A stretch of DNA of 64,000 nucleotides, taken from Luidia sarsii. Lineage: Eukaryota > Echinodermata > Asteroidea > Paxillosida > Luidiidae. Below are positions 49,501 through 62,500 of this stretch, in pieces. Every line of letters begins with the position of its first letter. Position 1 is the stretch's first letter. A program made the translations under genes and the position numbers. The stretch lies in the NCBI GenBank assembly GCA_949987565.1, contig OX465105.1:20130391-20194390 (forward strand), given 5' to 3'. A model generated the notes under the pieces. It was given only the letters and a program-made list of their open reading frames with translations, had not been told where the DNA came from and made no database searches.

Positions 49501-50009
49501 ACCTGCAATACCTTTTTTGTGCGATTAATTTATAAATTTGGATATTCATTTTTCACTCATAACTTACAAGATTTATTCTAAGACCTCACTTTCACAACAC
49601 TATTTCTATTTCCTTTTTTTAAGTATTGATGAATAGATATTAAAAGAATAACGAACAATTTATGAATATGATTAATGAAGAATGATGATCAATGATGAAA
49701 AATTGTTTAACTTACAAATTGTTTGGTTTTTAGATCATGATGATCAATGATGAAAAATTGTTTACCTTACAAATTGTTTGGTTTTTAGATCATAGGGGCT
49801 TAAAAGTCAGTATTGCCAGGAAATGTATATGATCTAGCTATGACTATGAGTATGAATATGATAATTGATATGATCATCATGTCAGACGACAATGTGAAGT
49901 AACTCTTGCCCGAATAAACATAAAAAAATGCTGGCCTACCTTTCGACTCTTCCTCTGCAACACCCAGAGCGCCAGCTCTGGACCTGTGGTCTTCTCGCCG
50001 TTTACCCAT
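43528..50009 (-). CDS. INO80B: INO80B, INO80 complex subunit with HIT zinc finger, 8 exons
   Basis: Minus-strand exons: 50009-49940, 49307-49106, 48072-47894, 47057-46909, 46136-45975, 45166-45110, 44614-44499 and 43675-43528, together 360 residues (human 356). Landmarks in order: a His/Lys-rich stretch (HKKHKKRKHKKHHRHKR); KPQLRLKIKIGGHTLGTKS; an acidic block; the PAPA-1 region with WLDALEAGQLDDYGEI and LMTARQRAML; a coiled basic segment ending KVEEHK; KQTIARLLKKQ on a 57-base exon; GGASLSLPPGMPYP; and the HIT zinc finger with CGALGC, YSCSKTG, LCSLECYR. The protein is a nuclear subunit of the INO80 chromatin remodeller. Two odd splice donors are fixed by the reading frame: AAG|GC at the end of exon 3 (a GC-AG intron) and AG|GTCCTC after exon 2. 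It is head-to-head with rabaptin. Confidence 0.94.
43935..44490. repeat. 21-bp minisatellite in INO80B intron 7
   Basis: About 26 units of GGGTTCCAAGAGAACTAGGGC with point variants (GAGAAC, GCGGAC, GAGGAC). Multiple-of-three units leave open frames on both strands, which I do not regard as coding. The array ends just beyond the donor of exon 7. Confidence 0.95.
44680..44750 (+). mobile_element. tRNA-derived SINE fragment
   Basis: GAGGGCTGGATAGCTCAGATG with ATAAGAGGTGCGCTGGTAC. Only the 5' half of the tRNA-like part remains. INO80B intron 6. Confidence 0.65.
45260..45860. repeat. Degenerate ATCTATCAA/CAATCACCA repeat
   Basis: Irregular units of about 15-25 bp, for example CCATCAAATCTATCAATGCA, interrupted by a pogo/Tigger-like MITE. 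INO80B intron 5. Confidence 0.8.
45368..45483. mobile_element. pogo/Tigger-like MITE, short copy
   Basis: TA, then CAGTGGAAGGTCGCTATAACG, ending TTTTAGCGAGGTTGCACTG, then TA. About 116 bp, inserted in the surrounding tandem repeat. Confidence 0.72.
46615..46760 (-). mobile_element. tRNA-derived SINE (TTCGAATCC type), diverged
   Basis: Reverse complement of GGCAGCTTGGGTGGGATTTG with ACCCGCGACTC gives the B-box region. INO80B intron 4. Confidence 0.55.
48475..48720. mobile_element. MITE carrying a histone-like stem-loop
   Basis: GGCTCTGAAAAGAGCC at 48529-48544. The right part has CTCTTCAGAGCCACACTATAC, AAGAAGAGATGGC and the terminal phrase ATGGTGTCACTGCAAACTTT. INO80B intron 2. Confidence 0.6.
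48950..49040. repeat. Remnant of the CCTGCTAGG foldback family
   Basis: CCTTTACAAAGGTCCTGCTAGG plus the family flank TTTGCATTTTGGTCATTTCA, next to GA-rich simple sequence at 48885-48945. Confidence 0.5.
49683..49792. repeat. 55-bp direct duplication in INO80B intron 1
   Basis: Two head-to-tail copies containing GATCAATGATGAAAAATTGT and ACAAATTGTTTGGTTTTTAG, differing by about one base. Confidence 0.9.
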
Positions 50010-50535
50010 CACTTATTTCTTGTGATCTGCGTTTATTTATTTATTTACACAGTGACAGACAGTGAAAACAGAATTCACAGAATCTAGTGAGTAGTGACTA
50101 GTGTGGGCTCTGTGGTGTCTTGGTTGTTAAAGGTGCACTCACGTATTATTATCACGCGTATTATCATGGGATAAACACGCGCGAGATCTCCTACAAGTCC
50201 TAGGTCCCTCTTTGATTTTATGCCCTTTAAACTTGTAGCCTCGAACATAATTGCAAAGTGTAAAACGCATTTCGAGGAAATAAATGCACTTTGAAAATCT
50301 TCCGAAATAAATTTTACTAAATCATGAACGGAAATATTTCTGCTTCGTAATATCGAGATGGAGTTACTGACAAAAAAACGACATTCGCACGAGACTAATT
50401 GATAGGGGCCCAAGTGTAAAAAAAAATGGCCGGAGCAACGATAGAATTAAACGACCGCTGTCTTCGGGAATCATGATTTTAACGCTTTTCGTGTTTTTCA
50501 ACGCGACCGACTTGGACGCCAGCAGCGTGTGAGCG
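50010..50535. promoter_or_regulatory. Putative bidirectional promoter, INO80B and rabaptin
   Basis: Start codons of the two divergent genes are 526 bases apart, so both transcripts must start here. Just upstream of the rabaptin start the DNA becomes more GC-rich. No TATA box is evident. Confidence 0.55.
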
Positions 50536-53500
50536 ATGGAGAGCCAGGTGAACAGCGTGCACCGTGCCACGGGCATCAGCATCGAAGGTTCGTAGGCGAG
50601 GCAAAGGCCCTCCCGGCCCCGTAAGAGCCGTCGGCCCGATGTGTCGAACAACACGGACGACCGATTTATTGTAAACATCATCACCATCACCGTGTATGTG
50701 TTTGGCGAATATGTAATGGTGTGCGCAGCAGTCGGTCATAAAAAAAAAAAATCCCCATTCACATTACTAGTGGGGCGGGTCTTGCTATCTCGAAAGCCTC
50801 GGTTTTGCTCGTTGATTCTTGCTCGCCAAAATAGTACTATTTTATTTTTAGTATCTACAAATTACTATTTAGACTTTTTATATAAGACAGTGTCAGTACT
50901 AGTGGCATGGAGGTAGAGGAGGGACCTCCATGGTAGTACTATACTATAGTATTAGTAGTAGTATGAGGGGTGCTTTTAAACTCTGAAATCAGAGGTCTTT
51001 CTGCTTTTGTTTCGTTTTGTTCTGAATGAATGTACACTATACTTCACTTAACAATTACAGCATGGAGGTGATTACACTTAGTTTACAGCTTGTAAGTTGT
51101 ACAGATGCACAACCATCAATGATTTAATCAAATTATATTTGCTTATGATCAAATGGTAATGGCAAACTTAGTTGTAGCACTGCCTCATATTAATAAGCAA
51201 TAGGAATAAAACCGACTCTAACTCCATATCCACAATTTGCATGATACCATGCTGATTCGGCGGTTTAAAAGCAGTATATTATTATTAGCCTGCATTACTA
51301 TATTAGGTTCTAACATTTTGTCAAAATGTACCTTAAGTAGAAATGTACCTTATTATCAACCAAAAAAAGTAGAAAGTTTTGCAGAGAAACATTCTTAATG
51401 ATGCTGTTTTCCCCGAACAGAAAAGAAACACTGTCTCCCCAATTTACCCAAATCTGTTTGAGCCAGGTTTGCAATGAAATGTTGTTTGCTTCTGACTGAA
51501 TGAAAATGGACGTGTTATCCCTGGAGATATATGGCAGTTAATCATTCAATACTTCTGACTGACACCCAGACCCACAGTTCACTATTTGGGAGGGCTGCCA
51601 GCTATAAGTGCTTCCCTTAACCCCAACCCTAACCCAACCCTCATCCTATTCCTAAGCCTACCCCTAACACCAACTCTTTGTTTAAAGTTTGTGCAAGAGA
51701 TCTTGTTCTTGTGCATACTTTATGATCTGGCACGCTTTAATGTTTGCCCCCAGCACTTCTGATATACTCAAGGAAGTGTTTATTAACCCGGCAACAGCAT
51801 TCTTCCTGGATGATCGACCCTATTTCTAGCCTGTAACCCTAACATTTTTATTGTGAAACAATGATGATAAAACTTCAATGTGTAATTTGATCATTTTATT
51901 ATTACCCTTAAAGGCCCTATACAACATTGGTCAAGGTCAAAAGATTGCCACAGTTTGTGTGTTAAACCATTAAATACCCCAAAAAGCAATCCTGCAAAGG
52001 TTTTAGCTCAAATGGTGATCAGAGAAAGTAGAAAAAGGTAAAAAACCGTCATGGTTTTTGCACCATTCTGTAGTGTTAGAAATAGCTTATTACTTGCAAG
52101 TAATAAACTATTTGTTGATGTTTGAGTGAGATTTCTAGGGAAGTACAGCATCCCAGACCATAAGATTTCAACATGAGGATTCTATCATGGCCATCTACAA
52201 ACTGTGTAAATTAGAAGGAAATCTGTGGATGTTTTCCGATCTTCCCAATTATTGGGCATTAAAGGCTTGACCACATGCAGATGCCTCCATATGATTGTAA
52301 AAAAAAAATGGCCCCCCAACAAAAATCCCTTTTACCTAGTACCTACCTACCCTATTTTAAAATGCCATGTAATCGGAAGCAAAACTTTATTTTTTTGCCT
52401 AATTGGCCAATCAGACTAAGGGAGTGGCAGAATGGCATTTGCAGGAAGAATGCCATTACTACTGGGTGAATATAACCAGCCTATACTCAACGCTCAACCG
52501 TCAACACTCCTGTGTTATAAAGCGCCGCCTTTGTTTGTGATTCTCCGCAGATGATGTCAACGCCCTTCGGCAGCGTGTTGGTGAGCTGGAGTCCAATCTT
52601 CGCAGTGTGCTCCACGAGAGGAGGACCCAGGAGGCGGACTTTGCCCACAAGAGGGCCAAGTTCAAGGAGATCTTCCTGATGAGAGAAGGTATGGGGAGAA
52701 CCCATAGTCCCAATGGGGGGGGGGAGCCTACACCTATGTCCGACTTTTTTGGGTAAGTCCGCTGGCGAGACGAGCTGCCAGAGCAAGATGTGAAGGGAGA
52801 ACTGAAGGATTACATGGAGGAAACCTTGGACCTGCAAATTGTTCCTAGCATCATCGCAAATTACCACAATTTACTAGAATTCTCACGAATCTTAACTTTG
52901 TTCAGGATCTTCCTGACAGGCAGAAGAAAGATCTGAATAAAAAGGCGTATGAATCAGTTCCAGCTTTCTCCTGTCCTCACATTTTGTGAGATTAGATAAC
53001 ATCTAATCATTTGCTTGTATTGAGTTTATGTTCTTTTGTTCAACTCAGTTGCAGAACATGCTCCAACCGCCTATCATAGCAGGCTTATTAGTAGGTTTCA
53101 CATCAACTCGGTCCGTAACCAACTCGGTCCCTATTAACACGGTCTGTGACCAACTCGGTCCGAGACTAACTGGGTCCGTGACCAACAGTTTTTTGTGCAC
53201 ATTTTCCCATAGGGACCGAGTTGGTTACGGACCAAGTTGACTGACACCCTAGTAACCCTCATTAGGCCTACACACATCAATCCAATATTGCTTTTTTTTT
53301 TCCTCCTCCCGTCCGACAGAGGAGCTGATCAAGGAGGCGGAGAAGATGCGGGCAGACCGGGACGACCTGCAGAAGGAGCTGGAGGAGCTGAAGACCATGG
53401 CCGGCATGGTGGAGTCCTCCTACCGCGAGGAGATGGACGACGTCAAGCTCAGGTGGAAGCAGGAGGTGGGCACTCTGCAGGCCATCCTGAACGGTAAGCC

Positions 53501-56500
53501 CCCCCCCCCCCCACGGAGGGCGCCCTCTACTGGCCTCCTTCAGTAGTGGCTCTGGACAGGGTCCTCCCCATCCCCTGCATATCAAACTGTGAGGCGGTTG
53601 GTCCACCTCACACTTTTTATGGGCCATGTTACCAGCAGTATATCCTGAATGGTAAGGCCCCCCCCCCACGTAGGGCGCCCTCTACTGGCCGCCTTCAGTA
53701 GTGGCTATGGACAGGGTTCCCCCCTCATACATATCAAACTGTGAGGCGGTCGGTCCACCTCACACTTTTTATGGGCCATGATACCAGCAGTATATCCTGA
53801 AAGGTAAGCCCTCCCCCCACATAGGGCGCCCTCTACTGACCGCCTTCAGTAGTGGCTCTTGGCAGGGTTCCCCCCTACATATCAAACTATGCCTCACAGT
53901 TTGCCTCACACTTTTTATGGGCCATGTTACCAGCAGTATATCCTGAACGGTAAGCCCCCCACGTAGGGCGCCCTCTACTGGCCTCCTTCAGTAGTGGCTC
54001 TGGACAGGGTCCCCCCCATCCCATGCATATCAAACTGTGAGGCAGTCGGTCCACCTCACACTTTTTATGGGCCATGTTACCAGCAGTATATCCTGAATGG
54101 TAAGCCCCCCCCCCACGGAGGGCGCCCTCTACTGGCCTCCTTCAGTGGCTCTGGTCAGGGTTCCCACCCTGCATATCAAACTGTGAGGCGGTCGGTCCAC
54201 CTCACACTTTTTATGGGCCATGTTACCAGCAGTATATCCTGAATGGTAAGCCCCCCCCCACGGAGGGCGCCCTCTTCTGGCCGCCTTCAGTAGTGGCTCT
54301 TGGCAGGGTTCCCCCCTACATATCAAACTGTGCCTCACAGTTTGCCTCACACTTTTTATGGGCCATGTTACCAGCAGTATATCCTGAACGGTAAGGCCCC
54401 CACGTAGGGCGCCCTCTACTGGCCTCCTTCAGTTGCTCTGGGCAGGGTCCCCCCATCCCCTGCATATCAAACTGTGAGGTGGTCGGTCCACCTCACTTTT
54501 TATGGGCCATGTTACCAGCAGTATATCCTGAATGGTAAGCCCCCCACGGAAGGCGCCCTCTACTGGCCGCCTACAGTAGTGGCTCTGGGCAGGGTTCCCC
54601 CCTACATATCAAACTGTGCCTCACAGTTTGCCTCACACTTTTTATGGGCCATGTTACCAGCAGTATATCCTGAATGGTAAGGCCCCCCCCACGTAGGGCG
54701 CCCTCTACTGGCCTCCGTCAGTGGCTCTGGGCAGGGTCCCCCCCTACATATCAAACTGTGAGGCGGTTGGTCCACCTCACACTTTTTATGGGCCATGTTA
54801 CCAGCAGTATATCCTGAATGGTAAGCCCCCCCCACGGAAGGCGCCCTCTACTGGCCGCCTTCAGTAGTAATGGACAAGGTTCACCCCCCCCCCTGCATAT
54901 CAAACTATGAGGTGGTCCCAACAAAATCCCTTGGCTGTATCTCGTTACAAGAGTGTTCCTGTTCTCCTCTCCATTCAAAAAGATGCGGTTGCCCAGACGA
55001 CGGAGGAGACGGCGTTGACCTATCAGCAGGAGCGGCACAAGCTGCTGGCCGCCAACGAGCTGCTGAACAACGAGCTGCAGAGCATGCAGCAGATGCTGGC
55101 CGAGAAGAACCAGGGTTCGGAGAAGTGAGTGCTAGGGGGCGCTAGATAGAGCCGGGGGACTGTGTGAGACAGTGGGTTTTCCCCCCGGGAATTTTTTTTC
55201 TTTTTTTTCTGAGCAGCAGGGAACCATTTGATTGGACTAATTTGGAACTCTCCTAACCAAGGATATCTGAATTAGCTATTGTTTGCTTTTGCACAATATA
55301 TTAGAAAAATAAATTAAAAAAAAGTGACACTGTAAACTTTCAAACTCTGAAAATCGGATGGGAAAATGTCAAGTTGCCTTGAAAAGTAAATTCACTGCAG
55401 TTTCAGCACTTTTTTCATGCTCAGAATTTGCTCTTCACCAGCTTTTCATGGTGATTTCACCAGCGGTCTATTCAAGGCTACATTCTTGGTGGTAAATTGC
55501 TGCACTGCACAACAAGCCTAAGGTGTACAATTTCTCAGACTAGAACACAACTGCCGGGCCAATGAGTTGCGTGGTGATTCGGCTAGGGCAGGTCAGATGA
55601 GGTGAAATCTTCAGGGTGTATTCACTTCAAAAGTGAATTTGGTTTTTCGTGGCAACTTGACATGTTCACCCAATTTTCACTGTTTTTAGATTTTCACAGT
55701 GTGAGTTTGTGTACATTGTGGATGCGCTATGTTGAGGTTCCATTGGTCGCAGAATACAGGGATAGGGAATGAGTCTGCAACACTGGACTAAAGATAGAAC
55801 GAGAAAGCTGGAAGCCTAAGCCCCTGAGTTTCGGGAAAGGGCCTAGGTCTGGTACCTTGACCCCCTCTGTCTTCACTGGTCTTGCATCCTGACTGCATTT
55901 GTGGGTACTCCTGTGAATCCAAACCAGGGACAGTGTGTTCTCCAGCATGACCCGGTCCCTGCGGAACCTGGCTGGCTCCAACTCGCCCTCGACGGGCACC
56001 AAGGAGGAGAAGCCGCCCCCGCCCCCGGCCCCAGAGGCTCCGCCCCCTGCCGCCCAGGCCACGCCCCCTACACAGGCCAAGCACACGCCCACCAAAGAGG
56101 AGGAGGACTTGGAGAGCAGCATGATCAAGGTACAAAAAAAAAAGTGATCCACTCGAGTAGTCATCGGCTAACAGTGGCACACGAGTCAGTGGGCTTGTGG
56201 ACTCCATAGCCTCGTGTGTGATTTGCAGCCATAGCCATTGAATTTTGACTTAGGCCACTATTATTTTATCAATGTATCGCTAAGCACACAAGTCTGTGAG
56301 ACCTGGCTGTAGCCGCTGGCTTGTGGATTCCATAGCCTCATGTACAACTTGCAGCCATAGCCAATGAATTCAGACTCATAAAATCTCAAGAGTTGGAGGG
56401 CCTGACGGTTTGATTTCAGGAAGGAGAACGGCTCGAAAGAAACTCCTTCTCAGAGACATACTCCAACTTGAAAGAGATGACTCGCACGGTGTCGCCGCAA

Positions 56501-59500
56501 AAAAGGGTTTTATCACTGGATCCCAAGAGGGGGAGTTGACAGTATGGTTAGATCATATCAATATTGATCATATCAGTATCCCATTTCAAGGAGCTACGTG
56601 GGAAGTTTGCAGTGACACCGTGTTTCAAAAGTCATGTCTTTTGAAGAAGGAGTACGGCTTTGAGAAGGGCCGGCATAAACCCCAAGCTAAACCCAGAAGG
56701 GGCCGAAGCCTTAATTCCCCAATAGAAAACATCCAATGATTGTTTTCCATGATTTTTGTCCCATTTAGGCACAGAAGGATGCAGAGATTCTTCGGTCCGT
56801 CGTCGTTCCCCTGGAGAAGGAGATAGCCTCCCTCAAGGACAAGCTTCAGTTCGCAGAGTTTGAGAAGAGAACGATGGAGAACAAGCTCAAGGTGGGGACG
56901 CCCCCCCCCCCAAAAAAACCGCCAAATTTCCTCGTGCCTGCCACAATTTAAATGAGTGATAAACATCTTCAAGGCGAACAAATCAATGAAAAACTCACGA
57001 GGAACCTTTTTTGAACAAATTGAAAAAAAATGGTAAAGTAAACTTTGACTGGCTCTGCAAAGAAGGCCCTTCAGTCCCCCCCCCCCCCCCCCCCCGCCCT
57101 CAATTTTTTTTAAAGTTATACCCTCAGTCACAAAGATCTACCTTCATAGCATGTAGTGATTTCTGTTGTCATACAGAGAAATGGCTATTTAAACATTTTA
57201 CTGGCGGATAAAAGTGGCAAGGTGAAGCTCACCAAATGCTATATAATTGGTCTTTATTGATAGAAAAAAACACCCCTGGTTGTGTGAAAAAGCCGATTTC
57301 GCACAAAGGCATGGCAGGACTTTTTATGCAGAGAGGGTCACAAATAGTCAGCTATGTTTGCTGGGGTGGGGGTGGGCACCAGTCAGAATCATTTAACCAT
57401 TAAGAGTCGTTTATCTCCATTATCGCGCCTCCTGTTTTTTTATTCAGATTCAAACAGCAATCTAAATTTCCTTCTTGTCCCTTCAAATTCAGAAATACGG
57501 TCTGGACTGCTTGGGCAGCACTACAGTGGACAAGGCCCAGAGCCCTGCCACGCCCCCTGAGACCACACCCAACGCCATGTCCGACTTGGACGAAAAGGTA
57601 GGTCAATTGGACAGACAGAGTTTTTTAAAGTCACATGCTTTTTGACGGTGGAACCGTACTGTACGTGGAACGCACTAGACGCATGTGCTTCCGCGGATAT
57701 GGACTGCTCCTTCGGACATGCTTATTAGCTGGTTCAAGTACCACTACCAAGTGGAAAGTTTGCAGTGACACCATGCAACGCATCGCTTTTGAGACAGTGT
57801 CTAGCTCTGAAAAGAGACTCCATCTTATAAGAGATGTGTTACATGGTGTCTCTGCACACCTTCCGCTCGACTTTCTGTAACTCTCAAAATCGTTTGACTC
57901 TGAAATCAATTTCAGGAACGGAATTATTAAATTGGTTTGCCTCAAAATTGTATAGGGTCATATCAGAACCAGTTTTGGCCAATATAAAAAAAAATAGGTG
58001 TGGGCAGTATAAAATCCTGTTTCAAGGGAAATGTCAAATATGAGATGAAGGCAATAAAGAAATCAATTGTGGGCAATATAAAAACCAGTTGAGGGCAATA
58101 TAAAAATCAGTTAAGGGCAATATAAAAACAAGTTGAGGGCAATATAAAAACCAGTTGAGGGCAATTTAAACACCAGTTGAGGGCAATTTAAAAACCAGTT
58201 GAGGGCAATATAAGAACAAGTTGAGGGCAATATAAAAACCTGTTGAGGGCAGTATAAAAACCAGTTGTGGGCAATATAAAAAACAGTTGAGGGCAATGTG
58301 AAAGTATTTGAGGGTTATATTAAAGTTGATCTTTTTTTTTACAGTTCTGTACTTTTTGCAAGAAGATTAGCAATGTAGAGGGCTAGGGCTATGTGGGCTC
58401 TCTCTTGACGAGACTTGTGGTTCATATTTAAAAAGGTGCGCACGTTATCCAGTGTGCTTGAAGCGGAGAAGACGTCGCGCTCGGACATGGAGCTGTACGT
58501 GGCCGTCCTCAACAAGCAGAAGAACGTCATGCAGGAGGAGCAGGAGAACATGAGGGAGGAACTGAGAGAAGGTAAAGACTCATCTATTCCCTCATGTGTT
58601 TGGCAAGTTTGTTGTTATTTTTAATGGCTATATAAAAGCAGGCTCGGGGAAATATAAATGAAAGTAAGGCCAATATAAAGGTCAGTTTAGGGCAATATAA
58701 AGCAATCCCAGGGCAATATAAAGCACTCCTAGGGCAATATTAATGCAATTTTAGGGCAATATGAATGCAAGTTTAGAGCAATATAAAGCAGTCCTAGGGC
58801 AATATCAATGCAAGTTTAGGGCAATATTAATGCAAGTTTAGGGCAATATATAGCAGGCCTAGGGCAATATAAAATGCATTGGGGAATAACAATGCAAATT
58901 CAGGGCAATACAAAGCAGGGTAAGAGCTAAAGCAGTTTAAAAGCTGGTATAGGAAAATTTGACATCAGGTTGAAGGCTCTATAAGACCTCTATAAGACAT
59001 GGGCAGTATAAAAGCATATTTAGTGGATATAAAAAAAATAGTGTCAGTTGAGGGCGATATAAAATATAGTCAAGGGTAATATGAGTTTAAAAGTACATCT
59101 TGACTAATCATACGCCAGCCTAACTGCCCCTTGTACCACTCTTCTACCACCGTTATCTGTGTGTGACTCAAATGTCCTCCTACCTGCCCTGAACAACCAC
59201 CGCCACCACCAACCTCTTCCCTCCGTCCCTCCCTCCCTCCCCAACCCCCCCCCCCCTCCCCCCGTCCTCCCTCCCCCGCTCTCCCCTCGTCCCTCATCCC
59301 TCATTCCCCCCTCGCCCTTCCAGTCTGCCGGCTGCTGGAGAAGGAGCGTCAGTCCCACAGCATGCTCAAGCAGACCTGGCACATGGCCAACAACCAGTTC
59401 CTGGAGTCGCAGCGCCTGCAGATGATGGACATGCGGCGGCTGGAGACGGTGCTGACGGAGGAGCAGCAGCGGCAGGTGCTGGAGGCGCAGCAGAAGGACC

Positions 59501-62500
59501 GGGCCCGGGAGGAGGCGGAGCAGCGGGTGGCGGCCATCCGGGAGCAGCGGGCCGTCCACGAGCGGGAGACGGAGAAACTCCGGCTCCAGTCTCAGGTGAC
59601 TTGGAGAGGAAACTTCCTCTTGCTTGGTCGGGGGGTGTGTGGTGCATTCTCATTGCTGGAACCTCAAAATTGGGCAATTTGCACCAGACACTCCCATTGG
59701 CATTTTTTGTCATTTCCGGTCAATCACCGGTCAGTTATTTTTGCTGACAACAGAGGCTCATTTGACATTTAACTCAATAAAAATAGAAAACAAATCGTAA
59801 AAAGGATTCAGTTTCAGTCAGCAGACTCGTTTTGTTCTCCTCTAAAATCAACATCTCAGTTGAGGTCACATGTAAATATCATTTTGATCCTAGCAGGACC
59901 TTTCTCAAAGGCAAAGAGAAAGGTCCTGTAAGGATCGAAAAGTCAAGTCCGCTGCTTTTTTTTGAGTTTTGCAATTTTGGTCATTTCAGTCAGGAAGCAG
60001 TTTGCAAAATGTTTACGTATTGCTCTGTATTATACATGATGTTTGCGTCAAGGAGAATGGAATTCAATGAGGGTTTGACCCTGTTTGAAGGAACAAGCAT
60101 TTTTCAGTTAGCTTGGGTGGGATTCGAACCCGCGACTCCCTCGGCTTTCTAGTCTGCACCAAAAAGCAGGAGTCACGGGTTCGAATCCCGCCCGAGCTGC
60201 CTGATTTTTTTTGTCATCAGGCATCTGGCAAAGTGCTGGGCACTCGGTGTTTATCAGGTAGAGCAGGGCAAACCCTCATTGACTATTGCTCTGTAATTCA
60301 TCAATGGAATCAAAATTCCTAGTCTGTTCCCCCATTATCTGCACGTGTTTAAACAAATTTGTCTTGAATTATTGGCATTCATCCGCACGCACTCACACAG
60401 CGGCCGGGCAGTTCGGAGCCACGGGACATACCCTCCTCATCGGCCGTCGGCAGCAGCGGTACGCCCACGCCCAACGACCTGGCCACGGCCGACCGGCAGG
60501 ATGGCGGCGGCGCCGGCAGCGACACTGCCGCCGGGGAGCCTCGGCCGGGCAGCCTGGGCCAGCGGCTGATGGTCAATGCTTCGGCCTCGGCCACGGCCAT
60601 GTCCGCGGCCACGGCCCAGTCCTTTGGCCCGCCCAGCGTGGACCCGGAGGACCTGCTCCAGTTCGAGACGCAGGGCACCGGCACTCCATCCGGTAAGAGG
60701 GGGGGGGGGGAGGAGGGAGAGGGAGATGCTTACATTCACTGCAGAATTGACCGATTGCACGACCACCCCCTAACCCCCTAGTGCTGCGTGCCTTGAACCC
60801 TCCTCAATCCTCCACAACCCTCCAATGTGAGTTTGTGCAAGATCCTCACTGCCTCAATCCTCCAATATGAGTTTGTGCAAGTACATGTACCCCACTGCCT
60901 CAATCCTCCACAGCTAAGTACATGTACGGTGTACATTTTTCAACCTTCCTCAATCCTCCACAATCCTCCAGTGTAAATTTTACAACCTTCCTCAATCCTC
61001 CACAATCCTCCAGTACAAATTTTACAACCTTCCTCAATCCTCCACAATCCTCCATTACCCCCTACACAACATTGGTCGAGGTCAAAGAATAGCATCCATA
61101 TGTTGTCTGATCCAACATATGCATGAAATAGCACACCTGTCAAAATTTCAGCTTAATCTGCCAACCGAGTCTCAAGAAAATGCAGCATTCAATGCTGTAC
61201 TGTTCCGAAAAATAGTTATAGATCTCGGTGAGACGTAAACGACTTCTTTTACTCTTTTCTCCTAAAATACAACATTTTAGGCAGTTAATGGTTTAACACA
61301 CAACTGTGGCAATCTTTTTACTTTTACCAATGTTGTATAGGGCTTTTAAGTATGGTTTTTAAAGTAAGTTTTGGGGTTTTGGTGGTCTCGTCCTTTTATG
61401 CAGCTCATCTCAGCTCCCCAATGCACCGTTCTGTCAGCGAGATCACCGCCCATAGTTTCTCGGACAGCGCCGTCTATGGCCTGGAGGCAGACACCACCTC
61501 CCTGTCCTCCAGCATCAGCCTGACAGAGGCGCAGGAACGCGCCATCAGTGGTAAGGGTCCCGTCACGCTCATTCAGGATCAGCAGGCCCTTGGGTTGGGT
61601 ATTGTAGGGTTGGGTTGGGTTAGATTCGGTTAGGTTGGGCAGGGCTGGGTTGGGTTGGGATGGGTGTTGTAAGGGTTGGGTTGGTTGGGTTGGGATGGGT
61701 GTTGTAAGGGTTGGGTTGGTTGGGTTGGGATGGGCCTGGGTCTTGCAGGGTTGGATGGGTTGGGTTGGGTTGGGTTGGGTCTTGTAGGATTTGGTTGGGT
61801 TGGGTTGGGATAGATTTGGTTGGGTTGGGTTGAGATGGGCTGGACTGGGCTGGGTCTTGCAGGATTGAATGGGTTGTGTTTGGTTAGGTCTTGTATGATT
61901 GGGATGGGTTGGGTTGGGTTAGATTCGGTTGGGTTGGGTTGCGATGGCTCAGGTTGGGATGGGTTGGGTCTTGTAGGATTTGGATGGGCTGGGTTGGGAT
62001 AGATTCGGTTGGGTTGTGTTGGGATGGCTCAGGTTGGGATGGGTTGGGTCTTGGGTTGGGTCTTGTTGGGTTGGGATGGGCTGGGTTGGGTTGGGTTAGA
62101 TTTGGTTTGGATGGCTCAGGTTGGGATGGGTTGGGTCTTGGGTTGGGTCTTGGGTTGGGTTGGGATGGGCTGGGTTGGGATGGGCTGGGTTAGATTTGGT
62201 TGGGATGGCTCAGGTTGGGATGGGTTGAGTTAGATTGGGTTGGTTGGATTGGGTCTTGTAGGGTTGGGTTGGGTTTCAATTGGTTGGATTGGGTTGGGTT
62301 GTTTAGGTCATGTTGGGATGGGCTGGATTGGGTTTGGATTGGTTGGGTTGGCTTAGTTGTATCATGTCGTGATGGGTTGTATTGGTATGAGTTAGATTGG
62401 TTGGGGTTTGCTTGGATTCGGTTGTCATCCAGCCATTCAAAAAGTCACGGTGTGGATGGAAGTTTGAACACAGAACAAAGACATGTGCTTGTTGTGTCTG

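Noticed and set aside
53484..54870. CRISPR-like regularly spaced repeat
   Set aside because: Units are contiguous, with no unique spacers, and lie inside an animal intron; no cas genes.
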